Source of the DNA: Chitiniphilus eburneus
GTDB lineage: Bacteria; Pseudomonadota; Gammaproteobacteria; Burkholderiales; Chitinibacteraceae
Assembly (NCBI RefSeq): GCF_005048205.1
Contig: NZ_SUMF01000016.1
Span: 1 to 64,000, forward strand
Length of the DNA stretch: 64,000 nt
Direction: 5' to 3'
Shown here piece after piece: positions 47,955 to 56,633 of the stretch. A program made the position numbers and the translations under genes. Within the stretch, counting starts at the first letter, position 1; each line of letters begins with the position of its first letter. The notes under the pieces were generated by a model. That model saw nothing but the letters and a program-made list of their open reading frames with translations. It made no database searches and was not told the DNA's origin.

Positions 47955-49307
47955 ATGAGCAAGAAAGTATTCATCAAGACCTTCGGCTGCCAGATGAACG
48001 AGTATGACTCGGACAAGATGGTGGACCTGCTGAACGCCACCGAAGGCCTGACCAAGACCGACAATCCCGAAGACGCCGACGTCATCCTGTTCAACACCTG
48101 TTCGGTGCGCGAAAAGGCGCAGGAAAAGGTGTTTTCCGACCTGGGCCGCGTACGCGAGCTGAAGCTGAAGAACCCCGGGCTCGTCATCGGCGTGGGGGGA
48201 TGCGTCGCCAGCCAGGAAGGCGCCGAGATCGTGAAGCGCGCGCCGTATGTGGATGTAGTGTTCGGTCCGCAAACGCTGCACCGCCTGCCCGACCTGATCG
48301 CCAGAAAGCGCGAAACCGGTACCGCGCAGGTGGATATTTCGTTCCCCGAGATCGAGAAATTCGACCATCTGCCGCCGGCACGGGTCGAAGGCGCGTCCGC
48401 CTTTGTCTCGATCATGGAAGGCTGTTCCAAGTTCTGTAGCTTCTGCATCGTGCCCTACACCCGTGGCCAGGAAGTAAGCCGGCCGTTCGAGGACGTGCTG
48501 GCCGAAGTGGCCGATCTGGCGCAACAGGGCGTGAAGGAAGTGACGCTGCTGGGACAGAACGTGAACGCCTATCGCGGCAGGATGCTGGACGGCGACGAGC
48601 AGGACATCGCCGACTTTGCGATGCTGCTGGAATACGTGCACGAGATTCCCGGCATCGAGCGCATCCGCTATACCACCAGCCACCCTAAGGAAGTGACGCA
48701 GCGCCTGATCGACTGCTATCGCACGCTGCCCAAGCTGGTGTCGCACCTGCACCTGCCGGTGCAGGCCGGGTCGGATCGCGTGCTGGTGGCGATGAAGCGC
48801 GGCTACACCACGCTGGAATACAAGAGCCTGGTGCGCAAGCTGCGCGAGGCACGGCCGGATATCTGCCTGTCGTCGGACTTCATCGTGGGCTTTCCCGGCG
48901 AAACCGAGGACGATTTCGAGCGCACCATGAAGCTGATCGACGACTTGCGCTTCGATGCCAGCTTCAGCTTCATCTACAGCATGCGGCCCGGCACCCCGGC
49001 CGCCGATCTGCCGGACGACGTGCCGCAGGACCTGAAGACCCGCCGCCTGATGCGCCTGCAAGCGCGCATCGAGGAACTGGCACAACAGGTGAACCGCGAC
49101 ATGGTCGGCACCGTGCAGCGGGTACTGGTCGAAGGCCATGCGCGCAAGAACGCGCAGGAGCTGGCCGGCCGCACCGATAACAACCGCATCGTCAATTTCG
49201 AAGGTCCGGCCCGGTTGATCAACCAGTTCGCCGAAGTGTTGATCACCGAAGCGCTGCCGCACAGCCTGCGTGGCCGGATCGTCACCCGCGAAACCGTCGC
49301 GGCCTGA
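47955..49307 (+). CDS. miaB: tRNA-2-methylthio-N6-dimethylallyladenosine synthase
   Basis: 450 residues, radical SAM enzyme that methylthiolates i6A37 of tRNAs. N-terminal UPF0004 domain with three cluster Cys (FGCQMN, NTCSVR, GGCVAS), radical SAM domain with CSKFCSFC (the CxxxCxxC), and a C-terminal TRAM domain ending in LRGRIVTRE. Length is standard. It begins 20 nt after the secreted protein gene and is followed by the UPF0149 gene. Confidence 0.97.
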   Translation: MSKKVFIKTFGCQMNEYDSDKMVDLLNATEGLTKTDNPEDADVILFNTCSVREKAQEKVFSDLGRVRELKLKNPGLVIGVGGCVASQEGAEIVKRAPYVDVVFGPQTLHRLPDLIARKRETGTAQVDISFPEIEKFDHLPPARVEGASAFVSIMEGCSKFCSFCIVPYTRGQEVSRPFEDVLAEVADLAQQGVKEVTLLGQNVNAYRGRMLDGDEQDIADFAMLLEYVHEIPGIERIRYTTSHPKEVTQRLIDCYRTLPKLVSHLHLPVQAGSDRVLVAMKRGYTTLEYKSLVRKLREARPDICLSSDFIVGFPGETEDDFERTMKLIDDLRFDASFSFIYSMRPGTPAADLPDDVPQDLKTRRLMRLQARIEELAQQVNRDMVGTVQRVLVEGHARKNAQELAGRTDNNRIVNFEGPARLINQFAEVLITEALPHSLRGRIVTRETVAA

Positions 49308-49330
49308 AAACCGCCATCCAAAGGATCCTC

Positions 49331-49978
49331 ATGGCTAATAAAGGCTACTCCCCCAACACCGTGGCGCCGCTGAGCGAAGCCGAGCTGGACGAACTGGCGG
49401 CGTTTCTCGAATCGGATGCCACGCCGGACGAATGCATGGATCTTTCCATGCTGCACGGTTTTCTGACCGCCCTGCTGATCGCCCCCGAAGAACCCTCGCC
49501 CGAGGCCTGGCTGCCGCAGGTATGGGGCGACGGCAGCGAGCGCCCGCGCTTCGAATCCGCCCAGCAGCAGACGCACATCGAAGACCTGGTGCTGCGCCTG
49601 TACAACCAGTTGGCCGACGAACTCGGTGCGGAGCCGCCCACCTACACGCCCATGGTCTACGTGGACGAGGACAGCGGCACCGATATCGCGCAGCAATGGT
49701 GCTACGGCTTCATGCTCGGCACCTCGCTCGACCCCGATAGCTGGCAGCCACTGCTGGAAGACGACGACGGCATCGAGCTGATCGGCCCGATCCTGGACTG
49801 CGCCGACGAGGAATCGCGCGCCGACCTGGAGGCCGAAGGCGAGAACCTCGCCCAGTTCGAGCACCAACTGGCCGCCGCATTGCCGGAACTGGTGCCCGCC
49901 ATCCGTGACTACTGGCGCGCCCGCGCCACCCAGTCCGCCCCCGCCGCGCGCCCCGCGCGGCCTGGCCGCAGGCACTGA
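49331..49978 (+). CDS. UPF0149 (YecA/YgfB) family protein
   Basis: 215 residues. The motif LDELAAFLESD...DLSMLHGFLTALLIAP with LPQVWGD marks the family, a helical fold related to YgfB. The usual C-terminal SEC-type zinc motif is absent; instead the protein ends in an Ala/Pro/Arg-rich basic tail. Function unknown. It lies between miaB and a DMT-type gene, closely spaced. Confidence 0.87.
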   Translation: MANKGYSPNTVAPLSEAELDELAAFLESDATPDECMDLSMLHGFLTALLIAPEEPSPEAWLPQVWGDGSERPRFESAQQQTHIEDLVLRLYNQLADELGAEPPTYTPMVYVDEDSGTDIAQQWCYGFMLGTSLDPDSWQPLLEDDDGIELIGPILDCADEESRADLEAEGENLAQFEHQLAAALPELVPAIRDYWRARATQSAPAARPARPGRRH

Positions 49979-49984
49979 AACCCA

Positions 49985-50407
49985 ATGGAAAGCTGGGTAC
50001 TCTATGCCCTGCTTTCCGCCGGCTTCGCCGGTGTGGTCGGGGTAACCGCCAAGGCTGGCATGAGCCAGATCAGCGGCGATCTGGCGCTGGCCATCCGCAC
50101 GGCGGTCATTTTCCTGCTGGTGGTTGCGCACGTGGCCGTGGGACGGTACTACCAGGAAGCGTCGCGCCTCAGCCCGCGCGACTGGGGCTTTCTTGCCTTT
50201 TCCGGCGCGGCAACCATGTTGTCCTGGCTGTGCTATTACCGCGCGGTCAAGCTGGGGCCGGTATCCGGCGTGGCGCTGCTGGACAAGAGCAGTGTCCTGA
50301 TCACGGTATTGCTGGCGATCTGGCTGCTGGGCGAGCCGCTCACCTGGCGCGTGCTGGTGGGCGGCGGGCTGATCGTCGCCGGCTTTCTGGTTCTTACGCT
50401 CAAATAG
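49985..50407 (+). CDS. EamA-type single-domain membrane transporter
   Basis: 140 residues with about five membrane helices, corresponding to one EamA/DMT repeat (WVLYALLSAGFAGVVGVTAKAG at the start, GEPLTWRVLVGGGLIVAGFLVL at the end). Full DMT exporters have two such repeats; a single one implies a dimer, as in SMR-like or half-size DMT proteins. The LLDKSSVLITVLLAIWLLGEPLT motif is conserved in this half-size group. Substrate unknown. Confidence 0.87.
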   Translation: MESWVLYALLSAGFAGVVGVTAKAGMSQISGDLALAIRTAVIFLLVVAHVAVGRYYQEASRLSPRDWGFLAFSGAATMLSWLCYYRAVKLGPVSGVALLDKSSVLITVLLAIWLLGEPLTWRVLVGGGLIVAGFLVLTLK

Positions 50408-50425
50408 ACTTCACAAGGCTACGTT

Positions 50426-51439
50426 TTGCATAACGACACCATTTCCTTTCTCCCCGCCGACAACACCCGGCTGGCCAACCTGTGCGGCCCGCTCGACGAA
50501 AACATCCGCCAGATCGAAACCGCGCTGGATGTGAACATCGCCCGCCGCGACGCCCATTTCCGCGTGTCCGGCAGCCCGCGCCAGATCCAGCTCACGCTGG
50601 ACGCGCTGGAGTACTTCTACAACGAATCGTACGATCCGCTGGATATCGACGATATCCAACTGGGGGTGATCGAGCTGACGCGCGGGCCCGAGGACGAGCC
50701 GGTCGATCCCGACTCGCCGGTGCTGCGCACCAAGCGCGCCGACCTGCGCGGCCGTACCCCGCGCCAGACGCAATACATCAAGGCCGTGATGGCGCACGAC
50801 ATCACCTTCGGCATCGGCCCGGCCGGCACCGGCAAGACCTACCTGGCCGTCGCCTGTGCCGTCGATGCGCTGGAACGCGATACGGTGAAGCGGCTGGTGC
50901 TGGTGCGCCCCGCGGTCGAAGCCGGCGAGAAACTGGGCTTCCTGCCGGGTGACCTGATCCAGAAGGTGGACCCGTACCTGCGGCCGTTGTACGACGCGCT
51001 GTACGACCTGATGGGCTTCGACAAGGTCACGCGCCTGTTCGAAAAAGGAATCATCGAGATCGCGCCGCTGGCCTTCATGCGCGGCCGCACGCTCAACCAC
51101 TCGTTCGTGATCCTGGACGAGGCACAGAACAGCTCGCCCGAGCAGATGAAGATGTTCCTGACCCGGATCGGTTTCGGCTCCAAGGCGGTGATCACCGGCG
51201 ACCCGACGCAGATCGACCTGCCGAAGAACCAGAAGTCCGGCCTGATCGACGCGCAGGAGGTGCTGGCGGATGTGCGCGGCATCGCCTTGCATTACTTCAC
51301 CAGCGCCGACGTGGTGCGCCATCCGCTGGTGCAGAAGATCGTCGATGCCTACGACCGCAAGGCGCGCGAGCGCGATGTGGAAACCGAGCGCAAACGCGTC
51401 GAGCGTGAAGCGCAAAAGCGTGCGGAAGGCGGGCACTGA
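50426..51439 (+). CDS. phoH: PhoH-family ATPase
   Basis: 337 residues. N-terminal KH-like part, then Walker A GPAGTGKTYLA, Walker B FVILDEAQNSSPEQMKMFLTR and GDPTQIDLP, all diagnostic of PhoH/YbeZ. It has ATP-binding and proposed RNA-helicase function with YbeY. The chosen start is TTG (MHNDTISF), directly after the EamA gene; AAGG is about 10 nt upstream. It leads the conserved phoH-ybeY-corC-lnt order. Confidence 0.94.
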   Translation: MHNDTISFLPADNTRLANLCGPLDENIRQIETALDVNIARRDAHFRVSGSPRQIQLTLDALEYFYNESYDPLDIDDIQLGVIELTRGPEDEPVDPDSPVLRTKRADLRGRTPRQTQYIKAVMAHDITFGIGPAGTGKTYLAVACAVDALERDTVKRLVLVRPAVEAGEKLGFLPGDLIQKVDPYLRPLYDALYDLMGFDKVTRLFEKGIIEIAPLAFMRGRTLNHSFVILDEAQNSSPEQMKMFLTRIGFGSKAVITGDPTQIDLPKNQKSGLIDAQEVLADVRGIALHYFTSADVVRHPLVQKIVDAYDRKARERDVETERKRVEREAQKRAEGGH

Positions 51440-51443
51440 ACCG

Positions 51444-51920
51444 ATGAGCAAGAAACTGAAGCTGGCGTTGCAGCTCGAATCCCGGGCGGCCGGACTGCCC
51501 ACCAAGGCACAGTTCAAGGGCTGGGCCGAAGCCGCGCTGCAACCTCGGGTCAAGCAGGCCGAAGTGACAGTGCGCATCGTCGATGCGGAAGAAGGTCAGG
51601 CGTTGAACCGCGACTATCGCGGCAAGGATTACGCCACCAACGTGCTGACTTTCACCTTCGACGACGACATGCCCGAGATCCCGGGCCTGCCGCTGATGGG
51701 CGATCTGGTGCTGTGCGCGCCAGTGGTCGCCAGCGAGGCCGAAGCACAGGGCAAGCCATTGCTCGCGCATTACTGCCATCTGCTGGTCCACGGCATGCTG
51801 CACCTCCAGGGCCACGACCATCTGGAAGATGCCGAAGCCGAGGCAATGGAAGCGCTGGAGACACAGATCGTTACAGGGCTGGGTTATGATGACCCGTACC
51901 AAAACGACGAAGAGCGCTGA
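51444..51920 (+). CDS. ybeY: Endoribonuclease/rRNA maturation factor YbeY
   Basis: 158 residues. The zinc site is HGMLHLQGHDH near residue 115, the invariant H-x3-H-x5-H motif. The YATNVLTF and GDLVLCAP segments are typical. Matures 16S rRNA 3' ends and supports ribosome quality control. It starts 4 nt after phoH. Confidence 0.96.
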   Translation: MSKKLKLALQLESRAAGLPTKAQFKGWAEAALQPRVKQAEVTVRIVDAEEGQALNRDYRGKDYATNVLTFTFDDDMPEIPGLPLMGDLVLCAPVVASEAEAQGKPLLAHYCHLLVHGMLHLQGHDHLEDAEAEAMEALETQIVTGLGYDDPYQNDEER

Positions 51921-51925
51921 ACCCG

Positions 51926-52780
51926 ATGGATGACAGTCCGTCCGCCAGCCCGCGCACCAACTGGCTGGAACGTTTGACCCATTTCCTGCTGCGGGAGCCG
52001 GAAAACCGCGGCGAACTGGTCGATATCCTGCACAGCGCGTTCGAGCGTCATCTGCTGGATGCCGACGCGCTGGCCATGATCGAAGGCGCGCTCAACGTCG
52101 GCGACATGCAGGTCCGCGACGTGATGGTTCCGCGCAGCCAGCTCAGCGTGATCGATATCGCGACACCGCCCGAGCAGTTCATCCCCCATGCGATCGAGAC
52201 CGGGCATTCGCGTTTTCCGGTGATCGACGGCAACAAGGACAACGTGCTCGGCATCCTGCTGGCCAAGGATCTGCTGCGCTACTACGTCAACCGGCAGTCG
52301 GTCGAACTGCGCGACCTGCTGCGCCCCCCGGTCTTCACCCCAGAGACCAAGCGCCTGAACATCCTGCTCGCCGAGTTCCGCGATACGCACAATCACCTGG
52401 CGATCGTGGTCGACGAACACGGCGGGGTATCGGGGCTGGTCACGCTGGAAGACGTGATCGAGCAGATCGTGGGCGACATCGCCGACGAGCACGACAAGGC
52501 CGAGGAACACATCACGCCAGCACGCAATGGCCTGTGGCGGGTGAAAGGCACCACCGAGATTTCCGACCTGAACGACATCCTCGAGATCGATCTGCCTTGC
52601 GACGAATTCCGCACCGTGTCCGGCCTGATCACCCATGAACTGGGCCATGTGCCGCGCCGGGGCGAAGTGGTCAACATCGGGCGCTGCCATTTCCGCATCA
52701 TCCGGGCCGACAGCCGCTGCGTCCACGCCGTGACGGTGCGCCTGCAACCCACCCTCATCCAAACCGACCTGAAGCACTGA
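51926..52780 (+). CDS. corC: CorC/HlyC-type CBS protein
   Basis: 284 residues. Tandem CBS domains (residues about 65-185, MVPRSQLSVIDIATPPEQFIPHAIE and VDEHGGVSGLVTLEDVIEQIVGD) and a C-terminal CorC_HlyC domain (NDILEIDLPCDEF, LGHVPRRGEVV). No membrane part, as in YbeX. It is linked to Mg/Co efflux and to ribosome function with YbeY. Starts 5 nt after ybeY. Confidence 0.94.
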   Translation: MDDSPSASPRTNWLERLTHFLLREPENRGELVDILHSAFERHLLDADALAMIEGALNVGDMQVRDVMVPRSQLSVIDIATPPEQFIPHAIETGHSRFPVIDGNKDNVLGILLAKDLLRYYVNRQSVELRDLLRPPVFTPETKRLNILLAEFRDTHNHLAIVVDEHGGVSGLVTLEDVIEQIVGDIADEHDKAEEHITPARNGLWRVKGTTEISDLNDILEIDLPCDEFRTVSGLITHELGHVPRRGEVVNIGRCHFRIIRADSRCVHAVTVRLQPTLIQTDLKH

Positions 52781-52791
52781 TCGGAGCCACC

Positions 52792-54270
52792 TTGTCGTTC
52801 CTCTCCTGGCGCGCCGCGCCAATGCACCTTGGTCTGGCCGCCTGCGGGGCGGCCAGCGTGTTTTCCTTCGCGCCGTGGTACTGGGCGCCGATGATGTGGC
52901 TGTCGCTGGCCGCGCTGTTCATGGCCATCGCGCGTGCCACTTCGCCACGCGCCGCCGCGGTGCGCGGCCTGAGCTGGGGGCTGGGCTATTTCCTGGCAAA
53001 TGTGCACTGGGTATTCATCAGCATGCACGACTACGGTGGCATGCCCGCCTGGATGGCGGCTGGCTGCACACTGTTGTTCGCGCTGTACCTGGCGCTGTTT
53101 CCCGCGCTGGCTGGCTGGCTGGGGCAACGCTGGCCGGCGCGCGGCGCGTGGCGCCCGACGCTGGTGATTCCGCTGGCTTTTGTCGCCACCGAGTACCTGC
53201 GCGGCTGGCTGTTCACCGGCTTTCCCTGGGCGGTAAGCGGTACGTCGCAATTGCCCTATACCCCGCTCGCCGGTTACGCGCCGCTGATCGGCGCCTGGGG
53301 CGTGGGCCTGCTGCTGGCGCTGTGCATCGGGCTGCTGACCGGCTCACCACGCGAGCCACGCCGCTGGGCCGCCGTCGCCGCGATCTGGCTGCTGGGGCTG
53401 GGCGTGCAGCAGGTGGCGTGGACCACGCCGCTGGGCAAGCCGGTCAGCGTGAGCCTGGCACAAGGCAACATCCCTCAGGACATGAAATGGGATCAGGCCC
53501 ATTTCGTCGACAACCTGCGCACCTACCTGTGGCTGACCCGGGCCGCCAAGGGCGAGATCGTCGTGCTGCCGGAAACGGCGATTCCGGCCTTCCTCAGCGA
53601 TATTCCCGACTGGTACCTGGACGAACTGCGCGCGGCGGTGGGCCAGCGCCATCTGGTATCGGGTGTGCCGATCATGGGCAAGGGGCTCGATGAGTATTAC
53701 AACTCGGTCATGGCAATCACCGAGCCAAAGCAGGCGGTCTACAGCAAGCACCACCTGGTGCCGTTCGGCGAATTCGTGCCGGTACCGGCCTTGTTCGGCT
53801 GGATGTACAACTTCCTGAACATGCCGCTATCGGGCTTCAGCCGCGGCGCCCCCAAGCAGGCGCCCTTCACGCTGGGTAGCACCCGGCTGGCCGCCAACAT
53901 CTGCTATGAAGACGTGTTCGGCCGCGAGATCATCCGTGCGCTGCCCGAGGCAACGATGCTGGTGAACATATCGAACCTGGCATGGTTCGACGGTTCGTGG
54001 GCCGCCGCACAACACGCGCAGATGAGCCAGGCGCGGGCACTGGAAACCGGGCGCTACATGCTGCGCGCCACCAATACCGGCATGACCGCGATCATCGACG
54101 AAAAAGGCCGGCTGGTCGCCAGCCTGGCCCCGATGAAAAAGGCCCTGCTGGAAGGCAGGGCCCGCAATTTCACCGGCATGACGCCCTATGCCCGCCTAGG
54201 CGACTGGGTGTTCCTGCTGGCTTTGGTCGTCGGCTTCGCGCTCAGCCTGGCGTACGCTCGGCGCGTATAA
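52792..54270 (+). CDS. lnt: Apolipoprotein N-acyltransferase
   Basis: 492 residues. Six N-terminal membrane helices, then a periplasmic nitrilase domain with the Glu in VLPETAIPAF, Lys in YSKHHLVPFGEFVP and the nucleophile Cys in ANICYEDVFG, and a last helix. Adds the third acyl chain to lipoproteins. TTG start with CGGAG 8 nt upstream. Its 3' end overlaps the convergent RDD gene by 75 nt. Confidence 0.95.
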   Translation: MSFLSWRAAPMHLGLAACGAASVFSFAPWYWAPMMWLSLAALFMAIARATSPRAAAVRGLSWGLGYFLANVHWVFISMHDYGGMPAWMAAGCTLLFALYLALFPALAGWLGQRWPARGAWRPTLVIPLAFVATEYLRGWLFTGFPWAVSGTSQLPYTPLAGYAPLIGAWGVGLLLALCIGLLTGSPREPRRWAAVAAIWLLGLGVQQVAWTTPLGKPVSVSLAQGNIPQDMKWDQAHFVDNLRTYLWLTRAAKGEIVVLPETAIPAFLSDIPDWYLDELRAAVGQRHLVSGVPIMGKGLDEYYNSVMAITEPKQAVYSKHHLVPFGEFVPVPALFGWMYNFLNMPLSGFSRGAPKQAPFTLGSTRLAANICYEDVFGREIIRALPEATMLVNISNLAWFDGSWAAAQHAQMSQARALETGRYMLRATNTGMTAIIDEKGRLVASLAPMKKALLEGRARNFTGMTPYARLGDWVFLLALVVGFALSLAYARRV

Positions 54271-54786
54271 CTGGCGCGTGCCGGCGAAGCGGTCGTAGAG
54301 CAACTGGCCGTCGCGGTCGAACCACGCCCACACGAAAGGCGCCACGAACCACGCCAGGGCCAGCCACGCCCAGGGTATCCAGTGCGGATTGACCCGGGCG
54401 ATCGCCCATAGCGGGATCAACGGGCCGTAGCACAAGGCCGCCAGCACGAAACGCAGCAGCAATGCCCGCCACGACGGTACGCCACCATAGCCATCCACCA
54501 GCCGGATACGCCAGGTCTTCATCGCCAGCGTCTGCCCGCCATGGCGCCAGCACCAGCCGAAATAGAAGAACAGCACCGCGAGCACCCAGACGAAATTGAT
54601 GGCGTGCGCCACCGGCCTGTCGATCATGCCGGTCAGTGCCTGACCCATCAGCCCCTGGATCACGGCCTGCACCGCGACGGCGACCACGCCGGCCAGCAAC
54701 ACCACTGGCACCACCAGCAGGCCCTCGTACCACAGGGCAAAAAAACGCCGCCACCATCCGGCGGCGGTCGATGTGGGCAATGCCAT
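54196..54786 (-). CDS. RDD family membrane protein
   Basis: 196 residues with an Arg near the start (GWWRRFFALWYEG), then membrane helices and the TWRIRLVDGYGG and WFDRDGQLLYDRFAGTRQL segments with conserved Asp residues. The C-terminal 20 residues are polar and lie over the end of lnt. In beta-proteobacteria it follows DUF3106/DUF3619/ECF sigma genes, as here. Ion transport has been suggested for some members. Confidence 0.87.
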   Translation of the reverse strand: MALPTSTAAGWWRRFFALWYEGLLVVPVVLLAGVVAVAVQAVIQGLMGQALTGMIDRPVAHAINFVWVLAVLFFYFGWCWRHGGQTLAMKTWRIRLVDGYGGVPSWRALLLRFVLAALCYGPLIPLWAIARVNPHWIPWAWLALAWFVAPFVWAWFDRDGQLLYDRFAGTRQLYAPSVRQAEREADDQSQQEHPVA

Positions 54787-54788
54787 GC

Positions 54789-55208
54789 CTATTTCCTTTT
54801 GGGTGGATGGCCGCTGTCGTGATCCCCGTCACCGTGGCGACCGTTCGGACCGTCGCCGCGCTCGCGATGAATCCGTTCGATCACGGCGCGGCGCTGCTCC
54901 GGAGGCAGTTCGCGCAGACGCCGATAGTTTTCGCGCGCGCGACCGCGGTCCTCGGGCGAAAGATCGGCCCAGCGACCGATCCGCTCCCGAACGCGCTCCT
55001 GCTTGTCGGCCGGCAATTGCGGATAGCGATCCGCCATGCGGGCGAAGCGCTCCTGATCATCGGGGGGAAGATTGTTCCACTGGCCGGCCAGTGGCTTGAG
55101 CACGCTGCGCTGCTGCGGCGTCAGCGACTGCCACTCCGCGGCGGCAGCCGGCAGCGCAAGCAGGGCTCCCGCGCATAGCGCGGCGATCAGTTGGTAGCGG
55201 TAGTCCAT
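54789..55208 (-). CDS. DUF3106 periplasmic protein
   Basis: 139 residues. Signal peptide of about 23 residues, then repeats of the type LTPQQRSVLKPLAGQWNNLPPDDQERFARMADRYPQL-like helices, rich in Trp, Arg and Pro-Pro-(D/E), which define DUF3106. The tail is His/Asp/Gly-rich. It overlaps the DUF3619 gene by 22 nt and precedes RDD by 2 nt. Function unknown; possibly the periplasmic sensor for the ECF sigma factor. Confidence 0.88.
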   Translation of the reverse strand: MDYRYQLIAALCAGALLALPAAAAEWQSLTPQQRSVLKPLAGQWNNLPPDDQERFARMADRYPQLPADKQERVRERIGRWADLSPEDRGRARENYRRLRELPPEQRRAVIERIHRERGDGPNGRHGDGDHDSGHPPKRK

Positions 55209-55546
55209 TTATCGAAATCGTTGCTCACGTAGATATCGAGCGGCACTTCATCCGCCAGCAATTGAAGGTCCAGCATGGGATCGACGGCACTTGCGTGCTG
55301 CCATTGCCAGGTTCCGCCGACCAGGACCGCCAGCCCGAAGGCCAGGCCGGCACCCCAGGCCGCCGGATGCGCGCCGAATCGTTCGCCCAGCCAGCGCAAC
55401 GGGTTGAAGCGGGCACGCTCGCCGGCACGCGCCACCGCGCGCTGCCGGGCCTGCGCCAGGCGCGCGGCAACCTGAGGCGATACGGCGCGCGCATCCAGCG
55501 CCGCCTTGGTCAGGCTGCCCAGACGTTGTTCCATATGCTCATCCAT
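55187..55546 (-). CDS. DUF3619 membrane protein, possible anti-sigma factor
   Basis: 119 residues. A cytoplasmic helical N-terminus (MDEHMEQRLGSLTKAALDARA), one membrane helix near residues 62-80 (AAWGAGLAFGLAVLVGGTW) and a short periplasmic tail with LLADEVPLDIYVSNDFDKW. This is the plan of small anti-sigma factors, and it directly follows the ECF sigma gene. I prefer the ATG at 55546, preceded by GGGGGTG; an ATG at 55567 overlaps the sigma stop. Confidence 0.82.
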   Translation of the reverse strand: MDEHMEQRLGSLTKAALDARAVSPQVAARLAQARQRAVARAGERARFNPLRWLGERFGAHPAAWGAGLAFGLAVLVGGTWQWQHASAVDPMLDLQLLADEVPLDIYVSNDFDKWTTATN

Positions 55547-55563
55547 CGCCGCACCCCCGTGCT

Positions 55564-56136
55564 TCATTTGCCACCTTGCCAGTCTACACCGTGCTGCCGC
55601 ATCCATTCGGCGAGCGCCTGCGTCGCGCGCGAGCAATGGGTTTTCACGCTGCCCTGGGAGCAACCCATGATCTCGGCGGTCTCCGCCACATCGAACTCTT
55701 CCCAGTAACGCAGCAGGAACGCCTCGCGTTGACGTGCCGGCAAACGCGCCACGCCGGCTTCGATCAAGGCCATGGTCTGCGCCTGTTCGCGATCCTGCTC
55801 CGGGCTGGGCGATGCCGGCTGTTCGGGCAACCAGTCCAGCGGATCGTCGGTGTCGTCCTCGCCATCGCGGCGAAATGTCGAAAACAGCGTCACCCACCAG
55901 TTGCGTACTTTGCTGCGCCGGAAATGGTCGCGAATGGCGTTTTGCAGAATGCGCTGGAACAGCAGCGGCCATTCGGCTTCCGGCCGGTCCGCATACCGTT
56001 CGGCCAGTCGCATCATCGCGTCCTGCACGATGTCGAGCGCGGCTTCCTCGTCGCGCACGGCGTACAACGCGTGCCGGAAAGCGCGGCGCTCGGCCTCGGC
56101 AAGGAAAGTGGAAAGGGCGTTCTGCCGGGATTGCAT
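55564..56136 (-). CDS. ECF RNA polymerase sigma factor
   Basis: 190 residues. Region 2 contains ALDIVQDAMMRLAERY and FQRILQNAIRDHFRR, and region 4 LPARQREAFLLRYWEEFDVAETAEIMGCSQGSVKTHCSRATQAL. A polar insert (residues 75-110) lies between them. First gene of the sigma-DUF3619-DUF3106-RDD unit and likely autoregulated. The ATG giving MQSRQNALSTFL is chosen; the longer upstream frame is unlikely. Confidence 0.92.
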   Translation of the reverse strand: MQSRQNALSTFLAEAERRAFRHALYAVRDEEAALDIVQDAMMRLAERYADRPEAEWPLLFQRILQNAIRDHFRRSKVRNWWVTLFSTFRRDGEDDTDDPLDWLPEQPASPSPEQDREQAQTMALIEAGVARLPARQREAFLLRYWEEFDVAETAEIMGCSQGSVKTHCSRATQALAEWMRQHGVDWQGGK

Positions 56137-56633
56137 CGGCTGGATTCGCTGGGTTCGGATGTCCAAGTAGGGGGCGATGCTAACAAGCGCGCCCAGCCAG
56201 CGCCAGTGACTTCGCGCGTATGCCTGAGATGGTTGTTCTTGCCAAGTGCCTGGCAATCCGCTACCTTTTGCCGTTCACGTCCAATCCAGACGTGAAGCCG
56301 TGCCTATCGTTATCCATGGGCCCGGCACCGAATGGCACCGCCCGCGCAACACACCGCAGTCGTCCCAATTCAGGCCAAAAGCCCGAGTCAAGGCGGCCCG
56401 CCCGGTAAGGACAGGCTTCGCGGCACTGCCAATGCCCCGCATCAAATGGATCGTTGCGTTACCGCGTTACGATCCGGACCGGAAACACGCCCGTTTCCGA
56501 TCCGCCCGATGTGTCAGGCTCAGGCAGGTCGAAGAGGTCGCAATGCTCTGGAGACTCGAGCACTGTTTTTTCTTTAAACGTTGATCGCCGGTCGCCGCGT
56601 CCCGCGGCTTCAACCCGGCAAAGGGTGACTCTC
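56137..56633. promoter_or_regulatory. Divergent control region between the ECF sigma gene and ilvB
   Basis: 497 nt without a long gene. It carries two perfect inverted repeats, TTGCCA-AGTGCC-TGGCAA (56239-56256) and TTCACGTC-CAATCCA-GACGTGAA (56274-56296, written as arms and spacer), a small frame at 56543-56584 and a GCCGCG-TCC-CGCGGC hairpin (56594-56608) just before ilvB. No promoter is convincing by eye. Confidence 0.45.
56543..56584 (+). CDS. Possible leader peptide upstream of ilvB
   Basis: A 13-codon frame, MLWRLEHCFFFKR, with GAGG 6-7 nt before its ATG and a stop 49 nt before ilvB. A GC hairpin follows. The position is that of a leader, but the peptide has Phe and Leu rather than runs of Ile, Leu or Val codons, so classical attenuation by branched-chain tRNAs is not obvious. 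Confidence 0.35.
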   Translation: MLWRLEHCFFFKR

